Positions 16,735 to 26,306 of a stretch of 64,000 nucleotides of DNA are shown here, piece after piece. The notes beneath the pieces are model-generated. The model was not told where the DNA came from. It ran no database searches and worked only from the letters and a program-made list of their open reading frames with translations. Position numbers and translations under genes: made by a program. The DNA comes from Sulfurospirillum_A sp029027265 (GTDB lineage Bacteria; Campylobacterota; Campylobacteria; Campylobacterales; Sulfurospirillaceae). Position 1 is the stretch's first letter; every line of letters starts with the position of its first letter. The stretch lies in assembly GCA_029027265.1 (NCBI GenBank), contig CP093061.1:310001-374000 (forward strand), read 5' to 3'.

Positions 16735-17512
16735 TTATCCACCCTTGAAGTTTTTTTATGTCTTCATGTGAAGTCATATCTAATTTTATAGGCGAGACGG
16801 AAACATAACCATCTTCAATGGCACTCAAATCACAAGTTTTATTTTCACTTGGCTGCCACTCAAGGATGTGAGTTCCAATCCAGTAGTACTCTTCCCCTCT
16901 TGGATTTATATGTAGATGTGCATCATTGCCATACTCTTTGTATCCTGCATGAGTTATTTTTATGCCTTTACATGTAGACTCTGTTATAGGAGGAAAATTT
17001 ACGTTTAAAAATTTTCTTTTTTCAAGTGGAAATCCACCATCAAGAACCTTCTTAGCTAAATCATGTGCATATTTTTTTGCTAATTCATATCCATGATTTG
17101 CTATAGAAGCAGGTCCATTGCTATAGACTTGCGAAAAGGAAATAGCTGGTATGCCTTGAAGAACTGCTTCCATAGCAGCACTTGCAGTTCCACTGTAAGT
17201 AATGTCTTCACCCATGTTTGAGCCTTTATTTATACCGCTTACTACAAGATCAGGAAGTTTGTCATCTTTAAATAGAGCATAAAGTGAAAGGTAAATACAA
17301 TCACTAGGAGTTCCATCATCTAATTTAAAAAAATCTTTTTCGATTTCAACAAATCGTAAAGGACGGGTAAGCGTCAAAGAGTGACCACAAGCAGACTTTT
17401 CTGTAGTTGGTGCTACAACTGTCACATGACCTAAAGGTTTTATTGCTTCAATAAGAGCTTTTAAACCTTCACTCTCAAATCCATCATCATTTGTTATAAG
17501 TATTCTTTTCAT
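16724..17512 (-). CDS. surE: 5'/3'-nucleotidase SurE
   Basis: This 262-residue nucleoside monophosphate phosphatase has the metal-binding motif ILITNDDGFESEGLKAL at the N-terminus, VVAPTTEKSACGHSLTLTRP, DGTPSDCIYLSL and LVVSGINKGSNMGEDITYSG, followed by TASAAMEAVLQGIPAISFS. The length is normal. It is co-directional with, and overlaps, the ThiF-like gene, the same pairing I recall from Campylobacter. On the plus strand a TACATGTA copy lies at 16969. Confidence 0.95.
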   Translation of the reverse strand: MKRILITNDDGFESEGLKALIEAIKPLGHVTVVAPTTEKSACGHSLTLTRPLRFVEIEKDFFKLDDGTPSDCIYLSLYALFKDDKLPDLVVSGINKGSNMGEDITYSGTASAAMEAVLQGIPAISFSQVYSNGPASIANHGYELAKKYAHDLAKKVLDGGFPLEKRKFLNVNFPPITESTCKGIKITHAGYKEYGNDAHLHINPRGEEYYWIGTHILEWQPSENKTCDLSAIEDGYVSVSPIKLDMTSHEDIKKLQGWINER

Positions 17513-17555
17513 AGTATTTTCTTTTTTTGATGAATTATAGCAAATTAATATAAAT

Positions 17556-18017
17556 TTAGTTTTTAAACTTTAGTGTCAAATCTTTGTACTCTTTTAGTAT
17601 ATTTTCTAATTCACCTAAAAATATTTCAGGAGCATATATAAGTAAATCTTGAATTTTAAAATATATATCTTTTGGTATTTTATTTGAGGATGTATTTTTT
17701 TCACAAAGTTTTGACTTTAATAATTCCGTCTCTTCTGCTGATATAGAATCTACAATATGTTTCAAGTATATTTTTCTAGTTCTACTACTATCATCAAAAA
17801 GTAGCTGTTCAGGGATATTTAATACTTCGGCTATATAGGGGATAAGCTCAATTTTTATACCAATTCTACCTGTTAAATAAGCATATATGGATTTTTCTGA
17901 TGGTATTTCATTGGTATTTCTTAGTTTTGGTTCTAAATTTCTCAATTTTTGAGCAAAATCTTTTTTAGTTAATTTATTTTCTCGTAAATGTAGATTTATT
18001 ATTTCGTATACTTCCAT
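17556..18017 (-). CDS. XRE-like helix-turn-helix regulator
   Basis: This 153-residue protein begins MEVYEIINLHLRENKLTKKD and has a helix-turn-helix in FAQKLRNLEP...IPSEKSIYAYLTGRIGIKIEL, followed by PYIAEVLNIPEQLLFDD and a helical C-terminal half without recognised domain. The frame stays open upstream to 18098, but the ATG at 18017 fits the domain start better. Targets are unknown; the divergent wzz-like gene is a candidate because the intergenic space is shared. Confidence 0.7.
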   Translation of the reverse strand: MEVYEIINLHLRENKLTKKDFAQKLRNLEPKLRNTNEIPSEKSIYAYLTGRIGIKIELIPYIAEVLNIPEQLLFDDSSRTRKIYLKHIVDSISAEETELLKSKLCEKNTSSNKIPKDIYFKIQDLLIYAPEIFLGELENILKEYKDLTLKFKN

Positions 18018-18139
18018 AATGTCCCATTTTTTAGATATTTTATAACTAAAATTGATACAATAGCAAGAATTTTCTTGATTTAAAGGATACATAATCAAGA
18101 ATAAGATACTATTTCAAGAATTCATAACAAGGAAAGAAC

Positions 18140-18238
18140 TTGAAACCAGTAAAACTATACTTTCTTGCATCTTCAGTTACATTAGGAATTCTTTTAGGAT
18201 TCATATATTTTGTAAATTATATTGATTTATTTTCATAG
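18140..18238 (+). CDS. 32-residue single-pass membrane peptide
   Basis: TTG 18140 is preceded by AAGGA at a spacing of 6 and opens a 32-codon frame, MKPVKLYFLASSVTLGILLG... ending YIDLFS, which is almost entirely one membrane helix. It ends just before the Wzz-like start (ATG 18246), so it would be the first gene of that unit. It resembles no known family. Its good ribosome site and position are the only support. Confidence 0.4.
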   Translation: MKPVKLYFLASSVTLGILLGFIYFVNYIDLFS

Positions 18239-18245
18239 GATATTG

Positions 18246-19541
18246 ATGAATAATAATCAAAATATATATCAAGAAGATGAAATAGACCTAAGAGAATTAT
18301 GGGATATTTTGTATAAGAAAAAATTGTTTATTTTTATATTTACAATTATAGTTACTATTGATGCAATTATATTTGCTTATTCTAAAACTCCGATATATGA
18401 AGTTAAATCTAACATAAAAGTTGGTTTTATAGAAAATAAGTTAATAACAGACCCTGATGTACTATCGAAAACCTTAAATTTAGTGTTTGGTGTTAAGGAT
18501 AAATTGCTAAGCAAAGAGGAATTTGTATCAGAAGTTTCTAGTATAACTCAAAATAAAAAATTGAAAAATTTTATAGAGATAAAAACCCAGGCAATAACAA
18601 ATGATGAAGCTTTAAAACTTAATAAAGAAGTGGTTAATTACCTTCAAGATATGTATCAAGATAAAATTGATGAATATATAAAAGATAGAAAAAATGACAT
18701 AAAAACAGTAGAAATCAATATTAGAAATTTAGATACATTGGAAACAATAAATTTAACAAGAGCGATAAAGTTACTTAAAACACAAAATATTGTTAAAATA
18801 GATGAAATAATCAAGAAGTTACAAAATCAAGATATAAAACAAATAGAGAGACAAATAGAGCTATTAAAAGAACAAAAGATTTTTAAAATAGACAAAAAAA
18901 TTATTTTTTATAAAAATATTAAAAGTAAATCAGTGAAAAATAAAACAAGGTTTCATACAGAAAAATTAAAAGAGTATATTAAGTCAGTGGAAGTTATTTA
19001 TAAAAAGAATCAAACCAATAATGACCCAACCGCTCTTACTATATCTTCTCTTCAAGTGATAAGTTACCAAAACTTAATTTTAAATTCACAGAATAAAATA
19101 GAAGATTTAAAAATAGAATTAGAGAATATAAAGAATCAAATAATACCAAACTTAAAAATGGAAAAAGAAAACATTTTAAATGTAACGATAAAAGACTTGG
19201 AGCTCAAAATAGAGAACATTAAAAACATAACTATTTTAAATCTTCAAAGAGATAAACAAATAATGATAAATGATGCATTAAGAAAACTAGAATATAGGCT
19301 TAATGTAAATTTACCAAATAAAAAAGCCAAGTTTATAGAAAAAATAGAACAATTCAAATACCAAATATCCGAACAAAATGTAAAAAACAGTGTAGTAGTT
19401 GGACATTTTATTATAAAGAATTATCCAATAAAACCAAAGAAAAAGCTTATTGTGGTTGTTGCCTTTGTTGCAGGATTTATTTTATCGGTATTTTTAGTTT
19501 TCTTTTTAAATTTTATTGAAAAAGAGGAAGATAAACATTAA
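18246..19541 (+). CDS. Wzz-like chain-length / polysaccharide co-polymerase protein
   Basis: This 431-residue protein has Wzz topology: a cytoplasmic start (DEIDLRELWDILYKKK), a membrane helix at about residues 28-48, a long periplasmic coiled coil, the proline motif NYPIKPKKK and a second membrane helix near the C-terminus (LIVVVAFVAGFILSVFLVFF). Wzz proteins set O-antigen or capsule chain length. The coil has repeated LLKxQxIxKID-type units around residues 175-230. ATG 18246 follows AGGAT by 4 bases; an upstream TTG 18222 lacks such a site. No polymerase or glycosyltransferase gene is adjacent. Confidence 0.8.
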   Translation: MNNNQNIYQEDEIDLRELWDILYKKKLFIFIFTIIVTIDAIIFAYSKTPIYEVKSNIKVGFIENKLITDPDVLSKTLNLVFGVKDKLLSKEEFVSEVSSITQNKKLKNFIEIKTQAITNDEALKLNKEVVNYLQDMYQDKIDEYIKDRKNDIKTVEINIRNLDTLETINLTRAIKLLKTQNIVKIDEIIKKLQNQDIKQIERQIELLKEQKIFKIDKKIIFYKNIKSKSVKNKTRFHTEKLKEYIKSVEVIYKKNQTNNDPTALTISSLQVISYQNLILNSQNKIEDLKIELENIKNQIIPNLKMEKENILNVTIKDLELKIENIKNITILNLQRDKQIMINDALRKLEYRLNVNLPNKKAKFIEKIEQFKYQISEQNVKNSVVVGHFIIKNYPIKPKKKLIVVVAFVAGFILSVFLVFFLNFIEKEEDKH

Positions 19542-19593
19542 CTACACAAAAAGACGATATTATATATGTAATAAATAGGTAAAGGAGGAAGTT

Positions 19594-19779
19594 ATGTGTA
19601 TGATGCAAGCACCAATAAACAGACGAGCACCTAAAGTTCATAGGTCTCAAAAGAGAGTAATGAAAACAAGAACTCCTTTTAATAAAGAACTTTTGAAACC
19701 AGATTTAGAATTTATAGATGAGAGAAGGGTTAAAAAAGTAGAAAATAAAGGATTTTTTAGTAAACTATTAGGATTATAA
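19594..19779 (+). CDS. 61-residue basic protein, function unknown
   Basis: ATG 19594 has one of the strongest ribosome sites of the window (AAAGGAGGAAG). The product MCMMQAPINRRAPKVHRSQK... is highly basic and ends in the amphipathic tail ENKGFFSKLLGL. No domain is recognised. It lies between the Wzz-like gene and lpxB, 15 bases ahead of the latter, and could be co-translated with it. The short hydrophobic tail suggests membrane association (inference). Confidence 0.6.
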   Translation: MCMMQAPINRRAPKVHRSQKRVMKTRTPFNKELLKPDLEFIDERRVKKVENKGFFSKLLGL

Positions 19780-19794
19780 CTAATAGGATAAATT

Positions 19795-20823
19795 TTGAAA
19801 CTACTTATTTCTGCACTTGAACCATCTGGCAATCTACATATTGAACCAATATTGGACTCTATAGAAAATTATGAACTTTTTGGTATTTTTGATGAACGTT
19901 TTGGTGAGCCACTTTTACCAAGCCGAGCATTTTCTATCATGGGTTTTATTGACGCAATTCCAAAGATACGTTTAGCTAAAAAAGCCATTAAAGACATGGT
20001 GAAACTTAGTTTACATGTAGACAAAGTCATACTCATAGACTCCCCTGCTTTTAACTTACCACTAGCACGTGCTATTAAAGAGGTAAACCCAAATGTCCAA
20101 ATTATTTATTATATTCTCCCACAAGTTTGGGCTTGGAAAGAGAAGCGTGTAGCAAAAGTAGAAAAATATTGTGATATTTTAGCTTCAATATTACCTTTTG
20201 AACAGCAGTTTTATAATCGTGCCAAGTATGTAGGACACCCACTTCTTGATGAAATTCCTGCATATAAAAAGAAGTATGAAGAGACAGGGTATATTGCTTA
20301 TTTGCCAGGAAGTCGTAAAAGTGAGATAAAAAAGCTTATGCCCATATATAAAGAAGTGGCAAAAAAGATAAATAAGAACAACATACTTGTAATTCCATCT
20401 CATTTTAGTTCTACTGAAATAAAAGAAATATATGGTGACATAAAAGAGTTCGATATATCTCGTGATACTTATGGTACATTTCTAAAAAGTGAGTTTGCTT
20501 TTGTCTGCTCTGGAACGGCTACTCTTGAAGCTGCTTTGATTGGAGTTCCTTTAGTTTTGGCATATAAAGCAAAAAAAATTGATGCTTTTATTGCTCGTAT
20601 GTTTGTAAAACTAAAGCATGTTGGTTTGGCAAATGTCATTTTTGATTTTGCTGGAATTGAGTCTCTACATGTAGAGCTTCTTCAAGATGAGGTAACGAGT
20701 GAAAACTTAATGGAAGAGTATATTCATATGGACAGAGAGCTTTATTTTGAAAATTCACAAAAACTACATACGATTTTAAAGCATGGTAGTAAAGATGAGA
20801 TGATAAAGCTAATTAGTGTATAA
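19795..20823 (+). CDS. lpxB: lipid-A-disaccharide synthase LpxB
   Basis: This 342-residue family 19 glycosyltransferase condenses lipid X with UDP-diacylglucosamine at the inner membrane. Seen: ISALEPSGNLHIEPIL (SAGExSGDLH equivalent, altered to EPSGNLH), YYILPQVWAWKEKRV, KYVGHPLLDE, YLPGSRKSEIKKLMPI and FVCSGTATLEAALIGVPLVL. It is slightly shorter than the E. coli enzyme, normal for this phylum. The start is TTG with AGGAT upstream. It carries two TACATGTA palindromes (20012, 20666), both read as LHV. Confidence 0.93.
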   Translation: MKLLISALEPSGNLHIEPILDSIENYELFGIFDERFGEPLLPSRAFSIMGFIDAIPKIRLAKKAIKDMVKLSLHVDKVILIDSPAFNLPLARAIKEVNPNVQIIYYILPQVWAWKEKRVAKVEKYCDILASILPFEQQFYNRAKYVGHPLLDEIPAYKKKYEETGYIAYLPGSRKSEIKKLMPIYKEVAKKINKNNILVIPSHFSSTEIKEIYGDIKEFDISRDTYGTFLKSEFAFVCSGTATLEAALIGVPLVLAYKAKKIDAFIARMFVKLKHVGLANVIFDFAGIESLHVELLQDEVTSENLMEEYIHMDRELYFENSQKLHTILKHGSKDEMIKLISV

Positions 20824-20850
20824 TAAATTAAAATGTAATTTGGAGTTAAA

Positions 20851-21345
20851 ATGACAAAAGAACCGATGACAGAGTATGGTCATACAAAATTAAAAAACGA
20901 ATTGACTAATTTAAATAAAGTACAACGACCTGAAACTGTTATAGAGATTGATATAGCAAGAAGTCATGGAGATTTAAAAGAAAATTCAGAATACCATGCG
21001 GCTAGAGAAAAACTACGTTTTATAGAAGGTAGAATTGGAGAACTTGGTGAGTTGCTTGTAAACTCACAATTAGTAGACCCATCAACTTACGCACATGACA
21101 AAGTTAGATTTGGCTCAACTGTAATGCTAGAAGATATGGCGACAGAGGAAGAGCTCACATATGTCATAGTGGGACGAACTGAGAGTAATCCAGATATTGG
21201 GCTTATCTCATTTCATACTCCACTTGCTCGTGGACTTATGGGTAAATCTGAGGGTGATGAAGTTGAGATAAATCTTCCAGTTGGAAAAAAAGGGTTTGAA
21301 ATTCTAAGTGTTGAGTATAAAACAATTGAATTTAGTAATGACTAA
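20851..21345 (+). CDS. greA: transcription elongation factor GreA
   Basis: This 164-residue factor rescues backtracked RNA polymerase. An N-terminal coiled coil with the acidic tip GDLKENSEYHAAREKLRFIE and a C-terminal FKBP-like domain ending GLMGKSEGDEVEINLPVGKK are clear. It overlaps argC by 8 bases and heads a run of tightly spaced genes (argC, lpxH-like, cheV, cheA, cheW). Confidence 0.95.
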   Translation: MTKEPMTEYGHTKLKNELTNLNKVQRPETVIEIDIARSHGDLKENSEYHAAREKLRFIEGRIGELGELLVNSQLVDPSTYAHDKVRFGSTVMLEDMATEEELTYVIVGRTESNPDIGLISFHTPLARGLMGKSEGDEVEINLPVGKKGFEILSVEYKTIEFSND

Positions 21346-22345
21346 GGTAGCCATAATTGGGGCTAGTGGATATACTGGCTTAGAGCTTGTAAAAATACTT
21401 CATGCTCATCCCCAATTTGAGATAACTTATGTAGGAACAAGCAAAGGTGGAGAGAAACTAAGTGAGCTTCATCAAAGTCTAAAAGGTATTGTAGAATTTG
21501 ACGTTTTAAAAAGCGATGTAAAAGCGATTGCAAAAGTGGCTGATTTAGCATTTTTAGCACTTCCTCATAAAACTGCTATGGGATTTGCAAAAGAGCTTTT
21601 GGCTTTGTCTGTAAAGGTTGTTGACTTATCAGCTGATTATCGTTTGGAGCTTGATACTTATGAAGAGTTTTATTGTGAACATGAAGACAAAGAAAACTTA
21701 CAAAATGCAGTGTACGGACTACCTGAAATAAATAGAGCTGAGATAGCCAAAACTTCTTTAGTTGCAAATCCTGGTTGTTATCCAACTGCCACTCTATTGG
21801 GTCTGTTGCCATTTGCAAATTATATAGATGAAAATTCACCCATATTTATAGATGCAAAAAGTGGTTTGAGTGGAGCTGGGAAAAAAGCAAATAATGTAAC
21901 ACAATTTGTCAATGTAAATGAAAATATGTTTGCATATAACCCATTTAAACATAGACATTCACCTGAAATAAAAGAGAAATTAAAACATCTTACATGTAAA
22001 GATTTTGAAGTTAACTTTGTGCCACATCTTATTCCTGTTACAAGAGGGGAATTAGTTAGTATATATCTCAAATTAAATACTCCAATAGATGCCAAAACTA
22101 TATTAGAAGAGTTTTATAAAGATGAACCGTTTGTAAGAGTTAGGGAAAACCCTGTTGATTTAAAATCAACAGCAGGTACAAATTTTTGTGATATATTTGT
22201 AGCACAAAATGGTACATCACTGTTCATATCTTCTAGCATAGATAACCTTTTAAAAGGTTCATCTTCTGGAGCAGTAGTTAATGCAAACATTATGTGTGGT
22301 TATGAAGAAAATTTAGGAATTCCAATTTTTGCTTATGTACCCTAA
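21338..22345 (+). CDS. argC: N-acetyl-gamma-glutamyl-phosphate reductase ArgC
   Basis: This 335-residue reductase catalyses the third step of arginine synthesis. Seen: the NADP loop VAIIGASGYTGLELVKIL, the active-site cysteine in LVANPGCYPTATLL, KSGLSGAGKKA, and HRHSPEIKEKL. The start ATG 21338 lies inside the last codons of greA. The next gene overlaps its end by 11 bases. TACATGTA at 21991 is read out of the LHV frame here (as T-C). Confidence 0.95.
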   Translation: MTKVAIIGASGYTGLELVKILHAHPQFEITYVGTSKGGEKLSELHQSLKGIVEFDVLKSDVKAIAKVADLAFLALPHKTAMGFAKELLALSVKVVDLSADYRLELDTYEEFYCEHEDKENLQNAVYGLPEINRAEIAKTSLVANPGCYPTATLLGLLPFANYIDENSPIFIDAKSGLSGAGKKANNVTQFVNVNENMFAYNPFKHRHSPEIKEKLKHLTCKDFEVNFVPHLIPVTRGELVSIYLKLNTPIDAKTILEEFYKDEPFVRVRENPVDLKSTAGTNFCDIFVAQNGTSLFISSSIDNLLKGSSSGAVVNANIMCGYEENLGIPIFAYVP

Positions 22346-23066
22346 CATAAAAAATGGAGCTATTTTTATAGCTGATGCTCATGAAGATGATAGAAAAGAT
22401 GCTTTTTATTGTTTTTTAAAGCAAATAGAGTCAGGTGACATAGTTACTACGCAACTTTTTCTTATGGGCGACATGTTTGACTTGCTTGTAGGCAAAGTTG
22501 AATATGGTACTAAAAAATATAAAAAGTACATAGATTTGATAGATTTGATTGCTTTATATGTAGAAGTTTATTATTTTGAAGGCAATCATGATTTTGCTCT
22601 GTCAAATCTTTTTAAAAATGTAAAAGTTATACCAATACAGCTCCAACCGATGGAGTTTGTTTTAGAAGATGATACTTTAGTATATCTTTTACATGGAGAC
22701 AAGTATGGTGGTTTAGTTCATAACACTTATACTAAGCTAATTCGTTCACCTTTTATCTTAAGTATTCTAAATTTTATAGATAAAAGAAAAGATAATTATA
22801 TATCAAAGAGAATTGAAGCTGACCAACACAGAAAAAAACTTTGCACTAAAATAGAGAACTTTGAAGATATGATAATTGCTAAAATACCAAACTATAACCC
22901 GCAACAAAATAGTTATATTGTAGAAGGGCATTACCATCAGAACCACATGTTTAGACAAAACAGTGTAAATTATATCAATTTACCATCCTTTGCGTGTAAT
23001 CAAAGTTATTTTATTGTAGAATGTTCAAAACGCAATAAATTTACGCAGTGTAAATTAAGGGGTTAA
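22335..23066 (+). CDS. UDP-2,3-diacylglucosamine diphosphatase-like metallophosphatase (LpxH type)
   Basis: This 243-residue calcineurin-like phosphoesterase has IADAHEDDRKD (D-x-H), LFLMGDMFDLLVG, YFEGNHDFALS, LLHGDKYGG and VEGHYHQNHM, the metal-ligand set of the family, with the substrate-type spacing of LpxH. LpxH removes UMP from UDP-diacylglucosamine before LpxB, so its place three genes after lpxB fits. TTG 22329 is an alternative start. It is followed by cheV after 1 base. Confidence 0.8.
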   Translation: MYPNIKNGAIFIADAHEDDRKDAFYCFLKQIESGDIVTTQLFLMGDMFDLLVGKVEYGTKKYKKYIDLIDLIALYVEVYYFEGNHDFALSNLFKNVKVIPIQLQPMEFVLEDDTLVYLLHGDKYGGLVHNTYTKLIRSPFILSILNFIDKRKDNYISKRIEADQHRKKLCTKIENFEDMIIAKIPNYNPQQNSYIVEGHYHQNHMFRQNSVNYINLPSFACNQSYFIVECSKRNKFTQCKLRG

Positions 23067-23067
23067 G

Positions 23068-24015
23068 ATGTTTGATGATGATGTTTTAAAAGTAGGCTCC
23101 AATGAGATGGAGCTTGTAGATTTTCGTATTCTGAAACAAGAAGACGATCGGGTTTATGAAGGAATATACGGAGTAAATGTAGCAAAAGTTAGGGAGATTA
23201 TTAAAATCCCTAAACTAACAGAACTTCCAGGTGTTCCGGATTATATTGAAGGCATTTTTGATCTTCGTGGTGTTGTTATTCCAGTAGTAAATCTTGCTAA
23301 GTGGATGCAGATAAAAGAACCACCTAAAGCAGAACTGAAGCCTAGAGTAATTATTACTGAGTTTAGCGATATACTCATTGGTTTCATAGTTCATGAAGCT
23401 AAAAGAATAAGAAGAATTAGTTGGAACGATATAGAGCCAGCATCTTTTGTAGCAGGCATGGGATCACTAGATAAGTCTCAGATAACTGGAGTTACAAGGA
23501 TAGAAAATGATGAAGTTTTACTTATTCTAGATTTAGAAAGTGTGGTTCAAGAACTCGGAATTTATCAGCCAACAACTGATGCGGATGAGCAATTAATAGA
23601 CAAGATAGAAGGTACTGCATTGATTCTAGATGATAGTTTGACTGCAAGAAAATTAGTTCATAATGCACTCTCAAGAATGGGTTTGAAAGTTGTTGAAGCA
23701 AAAGATGGAATAGAAGGTATGCAAAAACTAAATGAATTGCATGAAGCATATGGCAAAGATCTTAAAAAAGAGTTAAAGATTATTATTTCTGATGTAGAGA
23801 TGCCTAAGATGGATGGTTTCCATTTTGCAGCAAATGTTAAAGAAGATGATAGGTTTTCAGAGATTCCTATAGTTTTTAACTCATCTATAAGTGACCACTT
23901 TAGTGAATTAAGAGGAAAAGAGGCGGGCGGAGAAGCCTATTTGACAAAATTTGATGCATCGGTTTTTTACAAAGAGATTTCTAAAGTAATAAAATCGCAT
24001 GTAGAAACTGTGTGA
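23068..24015 (+). CDS. cheV: chemotaxis adaptor CheV (CheW-REC fusion)
   Basis: The 315-residue protein has an N-terminal CheW-like domain (VNVAKVREIIKIPKLTELPG, IEGIFDLRGVVIPVVNLAKW) and a C-terminal receiver with phospho-acceptor D242 (IIISDVEMPKMDGF) and lysine in YLTKFD. CheV couples receptors to CheA and may serve as a phosphate sink. It stands first in a cheV-cheA-cheW cassette, as in Campylobacter. The spacing to cheA is 10 bases. Confidence 0.95.
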   Translation: MFDDDVLKVGSNEMELVDFRILKQEDDRVYEGIYGVNVAKVREIIKIPKLTELPGVPDYIEGIFDLRGVVIPVVNLAKWMQIKEPPKAELKPRVIITEFSDILIGFIVHEAKRIRRISWNDIEPASFVAGMGSLDKSQITGVTRIENDEVLLILDLESVVQELGIYQPTTDADEQLIDKIEGTALILDDSLTARKLVHNALSRMGLKVVEAKDGIEGMQKLNELHEAYGKDLKKELKIIISDVEMPKMDGFHFAANVKEDDRFSEIPIVFNSSISDHFSELRGKEAGGEAYLTKFDASVFYKEISKVIKSHVETV

Positions 24016-24025
24016 GGATCGAGCG

Positions 24026-26302
24026 ATGGATGAAATACAAGAAATTTTAGAAGATTTTTTGGTCGAAGCGTTCGAACTTATTGAACAGCTTGATCAAGAT
24101 TTGGTAGAGTTAGATACTAGGCCTGAAGATTTGGAACTGCTAAATAGCATATTTAGAGTTGCACATACTATTAAAGGTTCTTCCTCATTTTTGAGTTTTG
24201 ATATACTTACTAAACTTACTCATCATATGGAAGATGTCCTTAATAAGGCTAGAAAAGGTGAGTTAAAACTCAATGAAAATATTATGGATGTTGTGTTAGA
24301 GTCAATTGATATGATGAAAACACTACTGCATTGTATACGTGACAATGGAAATGATACTGCTACAGGTATGGATTTAGATGATATCATAACTCGTTTAGAA
24401 GCGGTTAGTGAAGGTAAAAATATACCTGAAGGCAGTGAAGAAGCTGTAAAAGATGAAGCAGAGCCTGAAAAAGAAGTAAGCGAAGCAGATTATGCAAAAA
24501 TGAGTGATGATGAAGTAGAAGCAGAAATAGAGAGACTTTTAAGTGAGAAAAAAGCAGAAGCTAAAAAGAAGAGAGCAGCTAAAGAAGCAAAAGCAGCAAA
24601 AGAGCCTGCAAAGAGCGTAGCAACTCCAAATGAAACTTCAACTAAATCAGCACCTCCAGCAAAAAAACATGCTTCAACATTAGAGCAGACTATTAGAGTT
24701 GAAGTTAGTAGACTTGACCACTTAATGAACCTAATTGGTGAGCTTGTTCTTGGGAAAAATAGACTTCTTAAAATCTATGATGATGTTGAAGAAAGATATG
24801 AAGGTGAAAAGTTTTTAGAAGAGCTAAACCAAGTAGTTTCAGCTATTTCACTTGTGACAACTGACCTTCAAATTGCGGTTATGAAGACAAGAATGCTTCC
24901 AATTGCAAAAGTATTTAATAAATTTCCTAGAATGATTCGTGATCTTTCACGTGAACTTGGAAAAGGTATTGAGCTTAAAATCTCTGGTGAAGAGACAGAA
25001 CTTGATAAATCAATTGTAGAAGAGATTGGTGATCCATTAGTTCATATTATTAGAAACTCTTGTGACCATGGTATAGAAGATGGTGTTATAAGAGAGCAAT
25101 GGGGTAAAGAAAAAATAGGTCTTATAGAGCTTAAAGCTTATAATGAAGGTAACTCTATTGTTATTGAAATTACTGATGATGGTAAAGGGCTAGATGCGGA
25201 TCTACTTCGTTCAAAAGCGATAGAAAAAGGCATGATAAGCGAACAAGAAGCTGACAGTATGAGTGATAAAGAGGCTTTTGCTCTAATCTTCAAACCAGCT
25301 TTTTCAATGGCAGAAAAAGTTACTAACGTAAGTGGTCGTGGTGTTGGAATGGACGTTGTTAAGACTAACATTGAAAAGTTAAATGGAATTATTGAGATAG
25401 ATAGTGAAGTTGGAAAAGGTACTGCGATTAAGATGAAAATACCTCTTACTCTTGCTATTATCCAAGCTCTATTAGTTGGTTCTCAAGAAGAGTACTATGC
25501 TATTCCATTAGCCTCAGTTTCAGAAACTGTTAGAATATCATTGGAAGAGATATATACAGTAGAGGGAAGAAATGTTCTTCGTCTTCGTGATGAAGTACTC
25601 TCTTTGGTAAGACTCTCAGATATATTTGGTGTTAAACAGGTTTATGAACCAGGTGAGCATACTTATGTAGTAGTTATTGGTTTAGCAGAAGCTAAGCTTG
25701 GTCTTATTGTTGATACTTTAGTTGGACAAGAAGAGACGGTTATTAAGTCTATGGGTGATTACCTGCAAGGTATTAATGGAATTGCAGGAGCAACTATCCG
25801 TGGTGATGGTGGTGTTACTCTTATTGTTGATATTGCATCTTTGATGAATATGGCAAAAGGTCTGAAAGTCAATATACGCGAAAGTATGCAGGCAAAAAAC
25901 AAGATTAAAACAAAACCAGAAGATTATACAGTTCTTGTCGTAGATGACTCTAAGATGGATAGAACCATAATGAAAAAGTCAATGGAGCCAATAGGAATTA
26001 AGACTATTGAGGCATCAAATGGACAAGAGGCTCTAAATATGCTAAAAAGTGGTGAACATGATATTGATGTTATGCTTATTGATATAGAGATGCCTAGAAT
26101 GGATGGTTACACACTTGCAAGTGAGATTAGAAAATACTCTAGATATAAAAACTTACCGTTAATTGCTGTAACTTCTAGAACTTCTAAAGCTGACAGATTA
26201 AGAGGCGTAGAGTCTGGAATGACTGAGTACATTACTAAACCATATTCACCAGAGTACCTAGAGAATGTGGTACGTAAAAATACTAAACTAACAGCGGAGT
26301 GA
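24026..26302 (+). CDS. cheA: chemotaxis histidine kinase CheA with C-terminal receiver (CheAY)
   Basis: The 758-residue protein holds, in order: an Hpt domain with H47 (FRVAHTIKGSSSFLS); a flexible Lys/Ala-rich linker, about 165-215; a dimer domain from about 220; an HATPase domain with N-box DPLVHIIRNSCDHGIED at about 336 and GRGVGMDVVKTNI; a CheW-like domain; and a receiver from about 634 with D686 (LIDIEMPRMDGY) and K738. It autophosphorylates in receptor arrays and passes phosphate to CheY. The extra receiver is a Campylobacterota trait. No separate P2 domain is evident in the linker. Confidence 0.96.
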   Translation: MDEIQEILEDFLVEAFELIEQLDQDLVELDTRPEDLELLNSIFRVAHTIKGSSSFLSFDILTKLTHHMEDVLNKARKGELKLNENIMDVVLESIDMMKTLLHCIRDNGNDTATGMDLDDIITRLEAVSEGKNIPEGSEEAVKDEAEPEKEVSEADYAKMSDDEVEAEIERLLSEKKAEAKKKRAAKEAKAAKEPAKSVATPNETSTKSAPPAKKHASTLEQTIRVEVSRLDHLMNLIGELVLGKNRLLKIYDDVEERYEGEKFLEELNQVVSAISLVTTDLQIAVMKTRMLPIAKVFNKFPRMIRDLSRELGKGIELKISGEETELDKSIVEEIGDPLVHIIRNSCDHGIEDGVIREQWGKEKIGLIELKAYNEGNSIVIEITDDGKGLDADLLRSKAIEKGMISEQEADSMSDKEAFALIFKPAFSMAEKVTNVSGRGVGMDVVKTNIEKLNGIIEIDSEVGKGTAIKMKIPLTLAIIQALLVGSQEEYYAIPLASVSETVRISLEEIYTVEGRNVLRLRDEVLSLVRLSDIFGVKQVYEPGEHTYVVVIGLAEAKLGLIVDTLVGQEETVIKSMGDYLQGINGIAGATIRGDGGVTLIVDIASLMNMAKGLKVNIRESMQAKNKIKTKPEDYTVLVVDDSKMDRTIMKKSMEPIGIKTIEASNGQEALNMLKSGEHDIDVMLIDIEMPRMDGYTLASEIRKYSRYKNLPLIAVTSRTSKADRLRGVESGMTEYITKPYSPEYLENVVRKNTKLTAE

Positions 26303-26306
26303 TATT

